A DNA stretch of 47,809 nt from an uncultured Lachnospiraceae bacterium (GCA_902780405.1 CACZFI010000002.1:1-47809); one strand, 5' to 3'; shown: positions 1-8,898, numbered from the stretch's first letter. Notes: generated by a model not told the origin, from the letters alone. Program-made: numbers and translations.

Positions 1-17
1 TTCTTGACTTCTAATAG

Positions 18-623
18 TTAGTCTCTTGCGTTATCTCCGGACTTGACCTTGCGCACTTCATCGCTTAACTGCCGGGTATACTCATCTCCGGTTTGTCCTG
101 CACGAACAAAATCCAAGAAATGCTTAAGTCCCTCGGACAATCCGTCTCTTGTACCCTTCGCATTTAAGAACACTTTCAGGGTTTCATCGTTGAGCGGATA
201 CTCCGGATCCTCCACACAGCGGTTCTCAAAGGTGTAGATTGCACGCCCCTTTTGGAATGGATCATCCGAGCAGATGAATATGACGACATTCTTCTGCAGC
301 TCCCGGTAGGTCGCGCCGCGTAGCAGCGCATCCACGTCCATCACGGACTGATAATACCTGCTTCTCTTCGGCAGTTCCTTGTAGGCCCGGTTCTGCATTT
401 CCACGTTGTACGACACATTATCGCCCTTTAAGTAAACATCCAGGCGGATGCCCTTGGAGTTGTAAATAGGACGAATGGTCTGCTCGCATTCCGCCTTTTC
501 GATGTGATCGATCTCAATCCCGAGGATCATCTCGATGCATCGCTTGCAAAGTTTCTCATTTTGCATGACACGATTAAAAATGTAATCGTCGCAAAAAGTC
601 AAGTCTTCCAGTTGTTTAACCAT
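18..623 (-). CDS. Rpn-family PD-(D/E)XK nuclease / transposase-like protein
   Basis: This 201-residue protein resembles the Rpn (recombination-promoting nuclease) / PD-(D/E)XK transposase-like family common in Lachnospiraceae. Visible support is the N-terminal FCDDYIFNRVM segment typical of the family, then a nuclease-like core with IRLDVYLKG and VEMQNR (the D...E-x-Q pattern, near residues 61-78) and RSRYYQSVMD. The ATG at 621-623 is preceded at 7 nt by AAGGAGGT (631-638), so the longer reading frame upstream is not used. The protein stops just after the core at VRKVKSGDNARD. Family members I know usually run on for several dozen residues into a charged helical tail, so this copy may be C-terminally shortened. 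It is cut off from the next gene by a promoter and a terminator. Family call fairly sure, activity unknown. Confidence 0.72.
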   Translation of the reverse strand: MVKQLEDLTFCDDYIFNRVMQNEKLCKRCIEMILGIEIDHIEKAECEQTIRPIYNSKGIRLDVYLKGDNVSYNVEMQNRAYKELPKRSRYYQSVMDVDALLRGATYRELQKNVVIFICSDDPFQKGRAIYTFENRCVEDPEYPLNDETLKVFLNAKGTRDGLSEGLKHFLDFVRAGQTGDEYTRQLSDEVRKVKSGDNARD

Positions 624-740
624 ACACGTTACCTCCTTATGATAAAACAAAAAAAACGGTATTTCAAGATGATCGAACCATCTCATATAAAAGTAAAATA
701 GGGAAATGCACAACGGAACCGCTGCGCTTTCGATACGGAT

Positions 741-769
741 AGAATAACACCGTTTCATAAGGGTGTAAA
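741..769 (-). promoter_or_regulatory. Promoter for the Rpn-family gene
   Basis: On the minus strand TTTACA (764-769) and TATTCT (741-746) are separated by 17 nt. Transcription would start about 110 nt upstream of the ATG at 623. A second match (TTGAAA/TATCAT) lies closer but would start inside the ribosome-binding site, so I prefer this one. Confidence 0.45.
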
Positions 770-805
770 GTGAACATTCTGTGAAATCTACACTTTTCCA
801 CTCAA

Positions 806-842
806 AAACTCCAACACCGGATAATCCTCGGTGTTGGAGTTT
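806..842 (-). terminator. Intrinsic terminator after the beta-helix/ChW gene
   Basis: A perfect 14-bp stem (806-819 with 829-842, AAACTCCAACACCG arm) with a 9-nt loop lies 38 nt past the stop of the secreted ChW protein. Read on the minus strand it is followed by a run of T, as expected for a rho-independent terminator. Confidence 0.85.
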
Positions 843-880
843 CTTCTGGATAGTCTTTAAACCGCGGCAATAATGTCATA

Positions 881-2959
881 TCATTGAGCATAATACGGTT
901 TCTTGTACACTGTACTACCCTGAATACCATTATAATTAGTCACAGGTGCAGATCCGCCCTTTTCAACTATCACAATCTGAATGCCTTCGAGACGATAACT
1001 TTTTCCGGCGGTTCCGGCAGCTTCACCATTCTTAGCCCATCCAAGCCATCCGTAATTCTGTGCATGTACACGATAGTAGATATCGTAATGTTTTGCCACC
1101 TCTCCCGTCAGTTCAACGTTGATTGCCTCAAGGCGAAGAGATCTTCCGCTTGTTCCGGCAACTGCTCCGTTTTCCACATATCCCTGACTCCAGCCTATGT
1201 TCTGAATATGTGTACGATAACGAACAGTTCCTGTATACGGAGAATTGGTTAACTTGATCTGAATTCCTTCCAATCGATATGACTTTCCGCTTGTTCCGGC
1301 AAATCCTCCGTTTGTCTTCCATGACTGCCACCCGACATTTTGAACATGCGTCCGATACGTCACATTCGGAATCGAATCATTTACAACCTTCGGTTCGCCC
1401 CGATTATTCTTATCCCTGTAGGCATCCGATGTAACGCTTGTTGCACCGCCAAAACTCTTCGCAACCGTAGTTCCCTTCTTTACTACAACAATCTGAATTG
1501 CCTCCAACCGGTAACCATAACCGGCCGTTCCTGCTGCCGCACCATTCTTGGCCCAGTTCATCCATCCGATATTCTGCGCATGCACACGATAAAATACGTC
1601 ATACCGATCTCTATCTTTACCTGTTAACTGAATCTTTATTGCCTCAAGGCGCTTCGATTCACCTTCAGTTCCGGAAAGCTCGTCATTCCTACTCCAGCCC
1701 ATCCATCCGTAGTCTTGAACGTGTGTGGTATACTGAATCCCGAGATTAGAGTTACCAGCTATTCTAATCTTAATTGCTTCAAGCCGGTATGATTTCCCAC
1801 TCGTTCCAGAAATCATTCCACCTCTTACATACCCTTGATTCCAACCGATATTCTGAATGTGAGATAGATATGAAACAGTAACTGTCGGATCCACCATCGG
1901 TGAAGGCGCAGGCTTATTTTGGGTCGGGAACTCATACACCGTCTGCTTCAATCCTGTCGTCGCACTGTCACCACCGTTTTTGTAAGTTTCTCTCTCTTTA
2001 TACACCACGCCGCCAATAGTGATTTTCCCTGAACAGGATCCGTTTCTTCCTGAGCCGATACTATCATAACTTTGGGTTCCCTTTGTCGAAACAAGTCTAG
2101 TAACACCACTGGTAATAGTAATATTGTAACATCTTGTATCCTGGCCACCGCCTATTCCCGCGGCTCCTTCGCCACCTGTTGCACTGATCATTCCCCCGTT
2201 AATATTTACATTGCATCTTAATCCCGAAGCTGCAATACCTGGATATTTTTTTCCGCCGAGTGCTGTTACTATTCCACCTGAAATCTCTGTACTTCCTTCT
2301 TTTCCACATTCTATACCAGAACCATATTCACCTCCTTTAGCGTAAACAATCCCGCCTTTAATCCGTATATCAGCATATTGCCCACTTTCTATGCCAGCTG
2401 CACCATAACCTCCAATGGCCTGTATATCTCCACCCGTTATGTATATATTTCCTCCATTGCCAGTATTCGTACCGATTCCAGGTGCATAATCCCCTCCTTT
2501 TGCAAGTATTGTTCCACTCTTTATCCTGATAGTTCCACAAGCAAAGCCATTTCCACCACCGATTCCACTGCATCTGGATGAACCCGTTACTTCAAGGCTA
2601 CCATTATTCGCGCTTTCTATGGTAATTTCCTTATTCTCATCTACGCTGATTCCCCCTCCGATAACCTTATTTTGACCGGAAAGAACAATTGTTGCATTGC
2701 CTCGACACCTTACCCCTGAACTAACATCACCATTCTCATGCGTATATCCGGCAACATTTACTCCGTCCAGGTAAATCGTAGCACCATCCGGAACTACCAG
2801 ACGTTTATTAATTGTCCCGGAAAGATGTTCACTTGAATGACAAACGTATTCCCAAGCCACTTCCGCCTTCGCTGGTTTTGCAGGAACTAAACTCATGCTC
2901 ATAGCCAGCGCCAGGAATCCTGCAATCAGTTTCTGAACGAATTTCTTTTTTTTACCCAT
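881..2959 (-). CDS. Secreted Gly-rich beta-helix protein with six ChW repeats
   Basis: A 692-residue exported protein. Residues 1-32 form a Sec signal peptide (KKKKF start, hydrophobic LIAGFLALAMSMSL, cleavage near PAKA-E). Residues about 35-345 are Gly-rich repeats of roughly 27 residues (pattern I.GG...A.GG....GI..G) that predict a right-handed parallel beta-helix, a fold often used for carbohydrate or surface binding. Residues about 358-690 hold six ChW repeats (clostridial hydrophobic with conserved Trp; each has H.QN.GW, a GT.G turn and RLE.I.I). The repeats fall into two triads split by a linker of about 35 residues. No sortase motif or membrane anchor follows. The ATG at 2957-2959 has GGAGGG upstream. 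The same six-repeat block occurs in the protein at 26924-30151. An adhesive or cell-wall role is inferred from family knowledge only. Confidence 0.85.
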   Translation of the reverse strand: MGKKKKFVQKLIAGFLALAMSMSLVPAKPAKAEVAWEYVCHSSEHLSGTINKRLVVPDGATIYLDGVNVAGYTHENGDVSSGVRCRGNATIVLSGQNKVIGGGISVDENKEITIESANNGSLEVTGSSRCSGIGGGNGFACGTIRIKSGTILAKGGDYAPGIGTNTGNGGNIYITGGDIQAIGGYGAAGIESGQYADIRIKGGIVYAKGGEYGSGIECGKEGSTEISGGIVTALGGKKYPGIAASGLRCNVNINGGMISATGGEGAAGIGGGQDTRCYNITITSGVTRLVSTKGTQSYDSIGSGRNGSCSGKITIGGVVYKERETYKNGGDSATTGLKQTVYEFPTQNKPAPSPMVDPTVTVSYLSHIQNIGWNQGYVRGGMISGTSGKSYRLEAIKIRIAGNSNLGIQYTTHVQDYGWMGWSRNDELSGTEGESKRLEAIKIQLTGKDRDRYDVFYRVHAQNIGWMNWAKNGAAAGTAGYGYRLEAIQIVVVKKGTTVAKSFGGATSVTSDAYRDKNNRGEPKVVNDSIPNVTYRTHVQNVGWQSWKTNGGFAGTSGKSYRLEGIQIKLTNSPYTGTVRYRTHIQNIGWSQGYVENGAVAGTSGRSLRLEAINVELTGEVAKHYDIYYRVHAQNYGWLGWAKNGEAAGTAGKSYRLEGIQIVIVEKGGSAPVTNYNGIQGSTVYKKPYYAQ

Positions 2960-3007
2960 ATCCTTTCCTCCCTCATAATACTAATATGGTTGTAAACTCT
3001 ATGAACA

Positions 3008-3043
3008 AAAATAGTTCACAGGAATCTACCTGTGAACTATTTT
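3008..3043 (-). terminator. Intrinsic terminator after the kinase gene
   Basis: A perfect 15-bp inverted repeat (3008-3022 with 3029-3043, arm ending GTTCACAGG) with a 6-nt loop. On the minus strand it ends in TTTTT. It lies 51 nt past the kinase stop and separates that gene from the ChW gene, so the two are separate transcription units despite sharing direction. Confidence 0.9.
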
Positions 3044-3093
3044 ACAATATCGGAATTCTTATTTGGTGGGCTCTAAGCCCACCATACCAGTTT

Positions 3094-5094
3094 TCAGTTG
3101 TCCCATTGCGCCAGAACGTTGTCGTAATCGTCAACAATCTTTACAGTTGAAACCATATCGTACATATCAAAAACATCTGCGCTCGAATACCACCAATGCA
3201 TGTCTCCGTATGATACCTTGGAATCCGACGAGCCGTTTTTGAAATAAATAAACATTCTGTAGTGAAGTTGTTCTCCCTGCGGACCACCGGACACATCCAC
3301 CTTTACATCGACCTGATAATTCTTTTCCGAATACACATCCAAATCTACATGCCACTCCTCTATTTTTTCTTTTAGCTCAACTGCCCCGGGATAATTTACA
3401 TTGACAAGCATACCAAGATATTTGTACACGTTATTGTTCGGTTTATCCTGGTTTTCTAAACAGTATTTGTATCTTGCCTCATTTATGCGCTCATTAGCAT
3501 TCTTAAAACCATCCGATTTTTTATAATACCCTATGGATTTCTGATAGAATCCTCCTTCCATACATGCCTCCGCGCATCGGTAATAGAACTCGAGCTTCTT
3601 ATTCTGATAAATATCCGGATCATCGGAGTTTTTTTCTACAGCAGTCAAAAACTGTATTCCTGTATCATACTCTGCGTTATCCAGATAATCCTGAAGCACA
3701 TCATCTACAAGTTCATCTGCACGTTCCGTCGCATTCTCGTAATCCTTCAGATTTTGGAATTCATCGTACGCATCTCTGAAAAAACCATACTTTTGAAGCA
3801 ATTCCGCATAATCATAGCAAATCTCATTTCCGATTCTTCGTATTCTGTCGCTGCTCGTCATGGATGATCTGATTAGCGCCATAATCTGTTTAAACTGACT
3901 GTTATTTCCATTTTTCATGTAGTATTCTACAACATCATGCACACAAGTTTTTATTTGATGGAATTCATTATCTTCCACATGATAAGAATCCAGCTCTTTT
4001 ACAACCGCCACGAGAGTTTTCTCATCATGTACGGATTTGGAATCGGCAAACTTATTCAATGCACTTTGATAGTTTTCAAGACATACTTCTCTCTTTTCTC
4101 GTTCCTTTTCTTTTTCTTCTTCCAGAACACACTCATCCGTTAGTTCCTTGACATTCTTATATTCCAACCCACATTTTTTGAAACATTCCCTTGCCTTTGC
4201 ATACTCTCCACTGTCCATATACTTCACTCCGCGAGAATATGACGGTCTTCTTACAAAGTATTCCGGATAGATTTTTTCACGAAATACACCGGCTCCGGCC
4301 AGAAACAAGGCCAAAAGAATCACAGCAACCGCGCTGCGCTTTACAGATTTCTTTCGTACAAACATCTTTAAAACCTGTACGTTATGCCTCGCCCTTCCCA
4401 TGCTCGGGTCCCAAAGTTTTTCGACAGCATTTTTCATTTTTTTCACAGACTGATATCGATCATCCGGCTGCATCTGTGTGGCCTTCTTTACTATTTCCAT
4501 CGCCTGTGCTGATTCCGGTATCAACCGTTCCATCAGTTTTCCGAGCGCATAAATATCCGTTCTCTCGTCCGACTGTCCGAATCCGTACTGCTCGGGCGCA
4601 GCAACACCCTGTGTTCCAATCAATACCGTATCATGCTGTTTGTCCGGTACATATCGTTTTGCCGCATCATAATCAATGATCATGACGCTCCCCGCATCAG
4701 TAATCATAATATTCGTCGCTTTGATGTCTCTGTGAATAATTGGAGGATTTGCGTCGTGCAAAAAATCCAATCCATCACAGATTTCTAGAATTATTCTTTT
4801 CTTTTCCTCAAACGAAAGACTCTCCTGGCCTATGATTTCCTCCAAAGTTTTGCCTTGAATCATATCTTCGATTACAACAAGGTGACCGTTTTCTTTCCAA
4901 AAGCATCTGATACAAGGAATACACCTGTTGCTGTGTTCCTTCAAATACTCGTAAACAGAAACGCTGTAAACAGAAAGCGTTTTTTTAAAATACATGCGTT
5001 CCGTTTTCGGATCCATGATCAAATACTTTCCGTCCTTGTACTTCTTCACCTCTGTGAAGAGCGAATATTTAACTATACTTTCCAAATCAGCCAA
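3094..5094 (-). CDS. Membrane Ser/Thr protein kinase with extracellular TPR-like region
   Basis: A 666-residue Hanks-type kinase. Residues 1-230 are the cytoplasmic kinase domain: catalytic loop HRDIKATN (about 121-128), activation-segment end APEQYG and the TDIYALG helix. The DFG metal-binding motif reads DYD (about 141-143), and no canonical Gly-rich GxGxxG loop is visible. Residues about 254-271 form one membrane span (AVAVILLALFLAGAGVF). The outer 390 residues are helical with TPR-like units (YAKARECFKKCG, YQKSIGYYKKSDGF), a likely sensing or scaffold part. The start chosen is TTG at 5092-5094, because CCTCC (5101-5105; GGAGG on the coding strand) sits 6 nt upstream. An ATG at 5151 would overlap the divergent promoter region and has no good ribosome-binding site. 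It is divergent from an HTH gene, and the pair probably forms one regulatory unit. Kinase call sure; substrate unknown. Confidence 0.88.
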   Translation of the reverse strand: MADLESIVKYSLFTEVKKYKDGKYLIMDPKTERMYFKKTLSVYSVSVYEYLKEHSNRCIPCIRCFWKENGHLVVIEDMIQGKTLEEIIGQESLSFEEKKRIILEICDGLDFLHDANPPIIHRDIKATNIMITDAGSVMIIDYDAAKRYVPDKQHDTVLIGTQGVAAPEQYGFGQSDERTDIYALGKLMERLIPESAQAMEIVKKATQMQPDDRYQSVKKMKNAVEKLWDPSMGRARHNVQVLKMFVRKKSVKRSAVAVILLALFLAGAGVFREKIYPEYFVRRPSYSRGVKYMDSGEYAKARECFKKCGLEYKNVKELTDECVLEEEKEKEREKREVCLENYQSALNKFADSKSVHDEKTLVAVVKELDSYHVEDNEFHQIKTCVHDVVEYYMKNGNNSQFKQIMALIRSSMTSSDRIRRIGNEICYDYAELLQKYGFFRDAYDEFQNLKDYENATERADELVDDVLQDYLDNAEYDTGIQFLTAVEKNSDDPDIYQNKKLEFYYRCAEACMEGGFYQKSIGYYKKSDGFKNANERINEARYKYCLENQDKPNNNVYKYLGMLVNVNYPGAVELKEKIEEWHVDLDVYSEKNYQVDVKVDVSGGPQGEQLHYRMFIYFKNGSSDSKVSYGDMHWWYSSADVFDMYDMVSTVKIVDDYDNVLAQWDN

Positions 5095-5126
5095 GGGCAA
5101 CCTCCATCTTGCGTATATGTCTAGTC

Positions 5127-5154
5127 TTGGTGTATCATACAGCCAAAGCATAAT
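5127..5154 (+). promoter_or_regulatory. Promoter for the HTH gene
   Basis: TTGGTG (5127-5132), a 16-nt spacer and CATAAT (5149-5154) lie 35 nt upstream of the HTH start codon. The -35 is poor. The site falls in the intergenic space shared with the divergent kinase gene, where an autoregulating HTH protein could act on both. Confidence 0.35.
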
Positions 5155-5188
5155 TGTAGTCGCATTTCAACAGCAGAAAGGAATCATC

Positions 5189-5626
5189 ATGGCAGATAAT
5201 ACAACCACAAGAAACCTTGCAGATATTCTATCTAATATAGATTCTCCAAAGGAAATGGAGAAATTCTTTAAGCATCCAAAAGTCACTGATGCCCATAAGG
5301 ATTTTATATCCTATTACCGTTCTCTCCCCTCCGTAACTGAACTCACGGACACCGAAATCATCGAAAAAAGCGGAATTGAAAAATCGTATTACTATCAGAT
5401 ATTCAAAGGCACCAGACATCCGAGCCGTGATAAGATTCTTCGTCTATGCATTGCTGCAGGACTCTCCGTCCGCGAAACCACCCGTGCATTGGAGCTTTCC
5501 GAATGTGCAACGCTGTACCCAAAAAACAGAAGAGATATCATCATCACAGTCGGACTCAATCAGAAAGCACACGTAATGGATATCAATCTGCTTTTGGATA
5601 GGTACGGAGAAGAAGCGTTGAGTTAA
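5189..5626 (+). CDS. Small HTH transcriptional regulator divergent from the kinase
   Basis: A 145-residue protein. The middle part (about residues 55-105) has an XRE-like helix-turn-helix: IIEKSGIEKSYYYQIFKGTRHPSRDKILRLCIAAGLS. The N-terminus is acidic and helical (ADILSNIDSPKEMEKFF) and the C-terminus ends in a short LLLDRYGEEAL helix. The ATG at 5189-5191 follows AAAGGA at 5177-5182. The gene is divergent from the membrane Ser/Thr kinase with 94 bp between the two start codons. In my knowledge of Lachnospiraceae, small HTH proteins of this type are often found next to such kinases, which suggests that the kinase phosphorylates or otherwise controls it; the sequence does not prove this. Confidence 0.75.
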   Translation: MADNTTTRNLADILSNIDSPKEMEKFFKHPKVTDAHKDFISYYRSLPSVTELTDTEIIEKSGIEKSYYYQIFKGTRHPSRDKILRLCIAAGLSVRETTRALELSECATLYPKNRRDIIITVGLNQKAHVMDINLLLDRYGEEALS

Positions 5627-5700
5627 ACCCAAATGTGTATCGATATGCCATATTTCCATAATTATATCACAGTGAACACAAATACTGCAGATTCGCATTA

Positions 5701-5727
5701 AAAAAAGAACCGACACGGTTCTTTTTT
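5701..5727. terminator. Bidirectional terminator between HTH gene and sigH
   Basis: A 12-bp perfect stem (AAAAAAGAACCG, 5701-5712, with 5716-5727) and a 3-nt loop. A and T runs form the base of the stem, so it serves both convergent genes. Confidence 0.88.
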
Positions 5728-5751
5728 ATTCTTATAAAGCTTGTTCACTTA

Positions 5752-6339
5752 TTACCTCATAAGTTTCGCCCGCACACGCTGCAATGCATTGTCCACAGAC
5801 TTTTTGTTCTTGGACAGTCGGTCCGCGATCTCGTCATGGGAGAGGCCTTCTAAGTAGAGTTCGATCACACGACGTTCGTAGGGGGTGGTCACCTCGTTGA
5901 TCCGTGCAAGAAGCGCATCCTGCTGTTCGCGACGGATGATCATCTCTTCGGGATTAAACTTCGCACCGTCAGACGGCAGGTCGTCCGCAAGGGTACTTCC
6001 GTTCTTGTCGTCCGCATAGAGGGAAATGTACTCATTTAATGCCTGATGCTTCAAGCGATTCTGCGTGGAAAGTGCCGTCTTTAACTGCCTCCGGATGCAG
6101 AGGGTCGCAAAGGTGGAAAACACGGCGCCCTTGTCAGTCTTATAATCCCTGATGGCTTTGAAAAGACCGATCATCCCCTCCTGGTATATGTCATCTGCAT
6201 CTCCGCCGATCAAAAACAGTGTACGTGTCTCCTGACGAACCAATGCACCGTACTTTCTGACCAGGAAATCCATGGCATCACTGTCGGACGTCCGAATTCT
6301 CTCTATGATCGCATTGTCATCCATCTGCTCGTAATTCAC
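5752..6339 (-). CDS. sigH: RNA polymerase sigma factor SigH (Spo0H)
   Basis: A 195-residue sigma-70 family factor matching SigH/Spo0H, the transition-phase factor that opens sporulation and stationary-phase programmes in Firmicutes. Region 2 shows DADDIYQEGMIGLFKAIRDY and FSTFATLCIRRQL (about residues 47-88). Region 4 shows PYERRVIELYLEG and the HTH SHDEIADRLSKNKKSVDNALQRVRAKL (about 152-194). The start is GTG at 6337-6339 with GAGGAG 8 nt upstream, which lies at the end of rlmB, so translation is probably coupled. The gene is last in cysS-mrnC-rlmB-sigH, the order known from Bacillus and Clostridia; the yacP/rae1 gene found between rlmB and sigH in Bacillus is absent here. Confidence 0.95.
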   Translation of the reverse strand: MNYEQMDDNAIIERIRTSDSDAMDFLVRKYGALVRQETRTLFLIGGDADDIYQEGMIGLFKAIRDYKTDKGAVFSTFATLCIRRQLKTALSTQNRLKHQALNEYISLYADDKNGSTLADDLPSDGAKFNPEEMIIRREQQDALLARINEVTTPYERRVIELYLEGLSHDEIADRLSKNKKSVDNALQRVRAKLMR

Positions 6340-6342
6340 GGA

Positions 6343-7101
6343 TTATCTCCTCTGTCTTAAAGCCTCATAAGCGAGCACGCCGCATGCAACCGACGCATTC
6401 AACGAATCGATATCTCCGTACATCGGGATCTTCACCGTGAAATCGCACTGTTCCTTCACAAGTCTTGAGACACCCTTGCCCTCATTGCCAATGACAAGGC
6501 CCAAGGCGCCTGTCATATTGCAGGCATACATCTCTTCTCCGTCCATATCCGCGCAGGCAAACCAGAGTCCCTTCTCTTTCAACTCCTTGATGGTCTGGGA
6601 CAGGTTGGTCACCCTGGCAACCGGCGTGAAATTCACCGCACCGGCGGAAGCCTTTACCACGGTGGCCGTGATTCCGACCGCTCTTCGCTTCGGAATGATG
6701 ACGCCGTGTGCGCCGACCAAATTTGCCGTACGGATCATCGCGCCCAAGTTGTGCGGATCCTCAATCTCGTCAAGCAGAAAGACAAAGGGCGCTTCCCCCT
6801 TTTCCTCGGCGCGTGCAAGGATATCCTCCACCGTGGCGTAAGCCACCGGTGATGAGATCGCCACTACACCCTGGTGCTTATCGCTTCCCGCAACCTGAGC
6901 GAGTTTTTCCTTCGTCGTAAACTCTATGATCACATCATGCTTTTTCGCCTCACGTAAAATAGACGCCACACCGCTGTCTCTTACTCCGTCAAGGAGATAG
7001 AGTCGCTCGATGGTACGCCCTGCACGAAATGCTTCAAGCACCGCATGCTTACCGAAGAGCATGCGCTCGTCTGTTGTTTCTTCTCTCTCCTGTTCTTTCA
7101 T
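6343..7101 (-). CDS. rlmB: 23S rRNA (guanosine-2'-O)-methyltransferase RlmB
   Basis: A 252-residue SPOUT/TrmH-family methyltransferase that by family methylates G2251 (E. coli numbering) of 23S rRNA. The N-terminal substrate-binding part begins after a charged leader at MLFGKHAVLEAFRAG. The catalytic SPOUT domain has the three family motifs: DPHNLGAMIRTANLVGAHGVI (motif 1, near residue 120), LVIGNEGKGVSRLV (motif 2) and IPMYGDIDSLNASVACGVLAYEA (motif 3, knotted AdoMet site). Length fits the family. It starts directly after mrnC and runs into the sigH ribosome-binding site, so the four genes are one operon. Confidence 0.95.
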   Translation of the reverse strand: MKEQEREETTDERMLFGKHAVLEAFRAGRTIERLYLLDGVRDSGVASILREAKKHDVIIEFTTKEKLAQVAGSDKHQGVVAISSPVAYATVEDILARAEEKGEAPFVFLLDEIEDPHNLGAMIRTANLVGAHGVIIPKRRAVGITATVVKASAGAVNFTPVARVTNLSQTIKELKEKGLWFACADMDGEEMYACNMTGALGLVIGNEGKGVSRLVKEQCDFTVKIPMYGDIDSLNASVACGVLAYEALRQRR

Positions 7102-7102
7102 C

Positions 7103-7507
7103 CTAATCCTCTTTCACAAGATACTGTGCGATCATCGCATCCGCAAGCTCGTTGAAACGTTCCTTTTCACCGGCAAGATAGAGATAGCCAAACAGCGCCT
7201 CAAGTCCGGTGGCGCGCCGGTACTCCGACCGGGTTGCATTCTTTGCCTTGGAGTGCGGCTGTGCATTGCGTCCGCGCTTAAAGATGTCCGTCTCCCGCTC
7301 CGAAAGACTGTCCATGATCGTGTCCGCGAATGCCGCCTGATTCACGGCTTTCACGATAGCGGTTACTTCCTTATGATACTTCTCCGTCTGCGTCTCATAG
7401 CGACGGACAAAATAATCCTTCACGTAAAGATCCAGCGCGCTGTCGCCGATATAGGCAAGCGCAAGCCCGGAGTACTGATAGGGATCCTTGCTTATGCCCG
7501 CTTCCAT
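7103..7507 (-). CDS. mrnC: Mini-ribonuclease III (MrnC)
   Basis: A 134-residue protein with only the RNase III catalytic domain and no dsRNA-binding domain, as in Mini-III, which matures 23S rRNA ends. The signature LAYIGDSALDLYVKDY (about residues 16-32) holds the catalytic Gly-Asp, and TGLEALFGYLYLAG (about 101-114) holds the second acidic cluster. HSKAKNATRSEYRR is also a typical segment. It overlaps the 3' end of cysS by 16 bp and stops 1 nt before rlmB, which indicates tight coupling within the operon. Confidence 0.95.
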   Translation of the reverse strand: MEAGISKDPYQYSGLALAYIGDSALDLYVKDYFVRRYETQTEKYHKEVTAIVKAVNQAAFADTIMDSLSERETDIFKRGRNAQPHSKAKNATRSEYRRATGLEALFGYLYLAGEKERFNELADAMIAQYLVKED

Positions 7508-8898
7508 CTGACACCCTCTCTCGTATCCTCAAGGATAATTCCTTTTCCGATCAGCTCGTCGCGGATCTCGTCCGCACGAGCAAAATTCTTCGCCTTTCTC
7601 GCAGCCTGGCGTTCCTCGATCAAAGCCTCGATCTCCGAATCAAGCATCTCCTTCTTCGGGAGTGCCGCAACGCCCAGGATCTCCATCAGACCGGTTATGG
7701 TATCAAGGATCTTCTGCGCATCTGCCGCTCCAAGTTCATCCTTCAATGTATTGGCGTATTTTACAAGCTCGAACACCACAGAGATGGCATCCGCCGTATT
7801 AAGATCATCATCCATTGCCGCATCATAGCGTGCAACAAACTCCGCAAGCGCCGCATCGAGTCCGTCGACTGCCGCCTTATCTTCGCCCTTATCAATGATC
7901 TCGGTAAGAAGGGATGCAGATGTCCGGATCCTCTCGAGACTGCTTTTCGCCGATGCCACAAGGTCCTCCGCAAAATTGAGCGGACTTCTGTAATGTGCGG
8001 AAAGCATAAAGAATCGGATCACGGCCAGATCGTACTTCTCGCTGATCTCTCTTACAGTGAAGAAGTTGCCGAGTGACTTGCTCATCTTGGTACCGTCGAT
8101 GTTTAAGTATCCGTTGTGCATCCAGTAACGCGCAAACTCCGTACCGTTTGCCGCCTCACTCTGTGCGATCTCATTCTCATGGTGCGGGAAGATCAGGTCC
8201 TGTCCGCCGGCGTGGATATCGATCACGTCGCCGATATACTTCTTGGACATGCAGGAGCACTCAAGATGCCAGCCGGGACGGCCCTCACTCCAGGGAGACT
8301 TCCAGAAGGGCTCTCCCTCCTTCTTCGGCTTCCAGAGCACGAAATCCAGTGGATCTTCCTTCTCATCCTCTCCGGATACCTTCAAGGCGTGTGCCTCGGC
8401 TCTGTGGCCGGACTCCAGGTCGTCGATGTTCTTATGGGAAAGTTTTCCGTAGTCGGGAAAGCTTCTGGTTCTGAAATAGACCGTGCCGTTCACCTCGTAG
8501 GCATGTCCCTTGTCGATCAGTGTCTTCACAAGCTCGATCATATCGGGGATTTCCTTGGTTGCCTGGGGATGCACCGTAGCGGGACGCACGGAAAGTCCTT
8601 CCATATCCTTCTTACACTCGGCGATATAACGCTCGGAGATCTCCTCGGCGGGTACACCCTCCTCGTTCGCTCTCTTGATGATCTTGTCGTCCACATCCGT
8701 GAAATTGGAGACAAAATTCACCTCGTAGCCCTTGTGCTCCAGATATCTTCTCAGAGTGTCAAACACGATCATCGGGCGTGCGTTTCCGATGTGAATAAAG
8801 TCATAAACCGTAGGGCCGCACACGTAAATTCCTACCTTGCCCTCGTTGATCGGATGAAACTCCTCTTTCCTTCTTGTAAGCGTATTGTAAATCTTCAT
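7492..8898 (-). CDS. cysS: Cysteinyl-tRNA synthetase
   Basis: A 468-residue class I aminoacyl-tRNA synthetase charging tRNA-Cys. The HIGH motif is HIGN in YDFIHIGNARP with the zinc-ligand Cys of CGPTVYDF just before it. The other expected zinc-site residues are seen in ECSCMSKKYIG and FPHHENEIAQSE. KMSKS is intact in GTKMSKSLGN. The C-terminal anticodon-binding helices end at RWKRA. I choose ATG at 8896-8898 because AGAGG lies 10 nt upstream; a TTG at 8907 would leave a single nucleotide of spacing. It is the first gene of the operon. The leader is only about 45 nt, too short for the T-box often found before aminoacyl-tRNA synthetase genes. Confidence 0.97.
   Translation of the reverse strand: MKIYNTLTRRKEEFHPINEGKVGIYVCGPTVYDFIHIGNARPMIVFDTLRRYLEHKGYEVNFVSNFTDVDDKIIKRANEEGVPAEEISERYIAECKKDMEGLSVRPATVHPQATKEIPDMIELVKTLIDKGHAYEVNGTVYFRTRSFPDYGKLSHKNIDDLESGHRAEAHALKVSGEDEKEDPLDFVLWKPKKEGEPFWKSPWSEGRPGWHLECSCMSKKYIGDVIDIHAGGQDLIFPHHENEIAQSEAANGTEFARYWMHNGYLNIDGTKMSKSLGNFFTVREISEKYDLAVIRFFMLSAHYRSPLNFAEDLVASAKSSLERIRTSASLLTEIIDKGEDKAAVDGLDAALAEFVARYDAAMDDDLNTADAISVVFELVKYANTLKDELGAADAQKILDTITGLMEILGVAALPKKEMLDSEIEALIEERQAARKAKNFARADEIRDELIGKGIILEDTREGVRWKRA

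Noticed and set aside
2150..2600. Tandem DNA repeats within the beta-helix gene
   Set aside because: The repeats exist at protein level (Gly-rich units of about 27 residues), but the DNA has diverged, so no separate repeat feature is called.
5752..6339. An ECF-type sigma factor
   Set aside because: Region 2 and 4 motifs, length and operon context fit SigH specifically.
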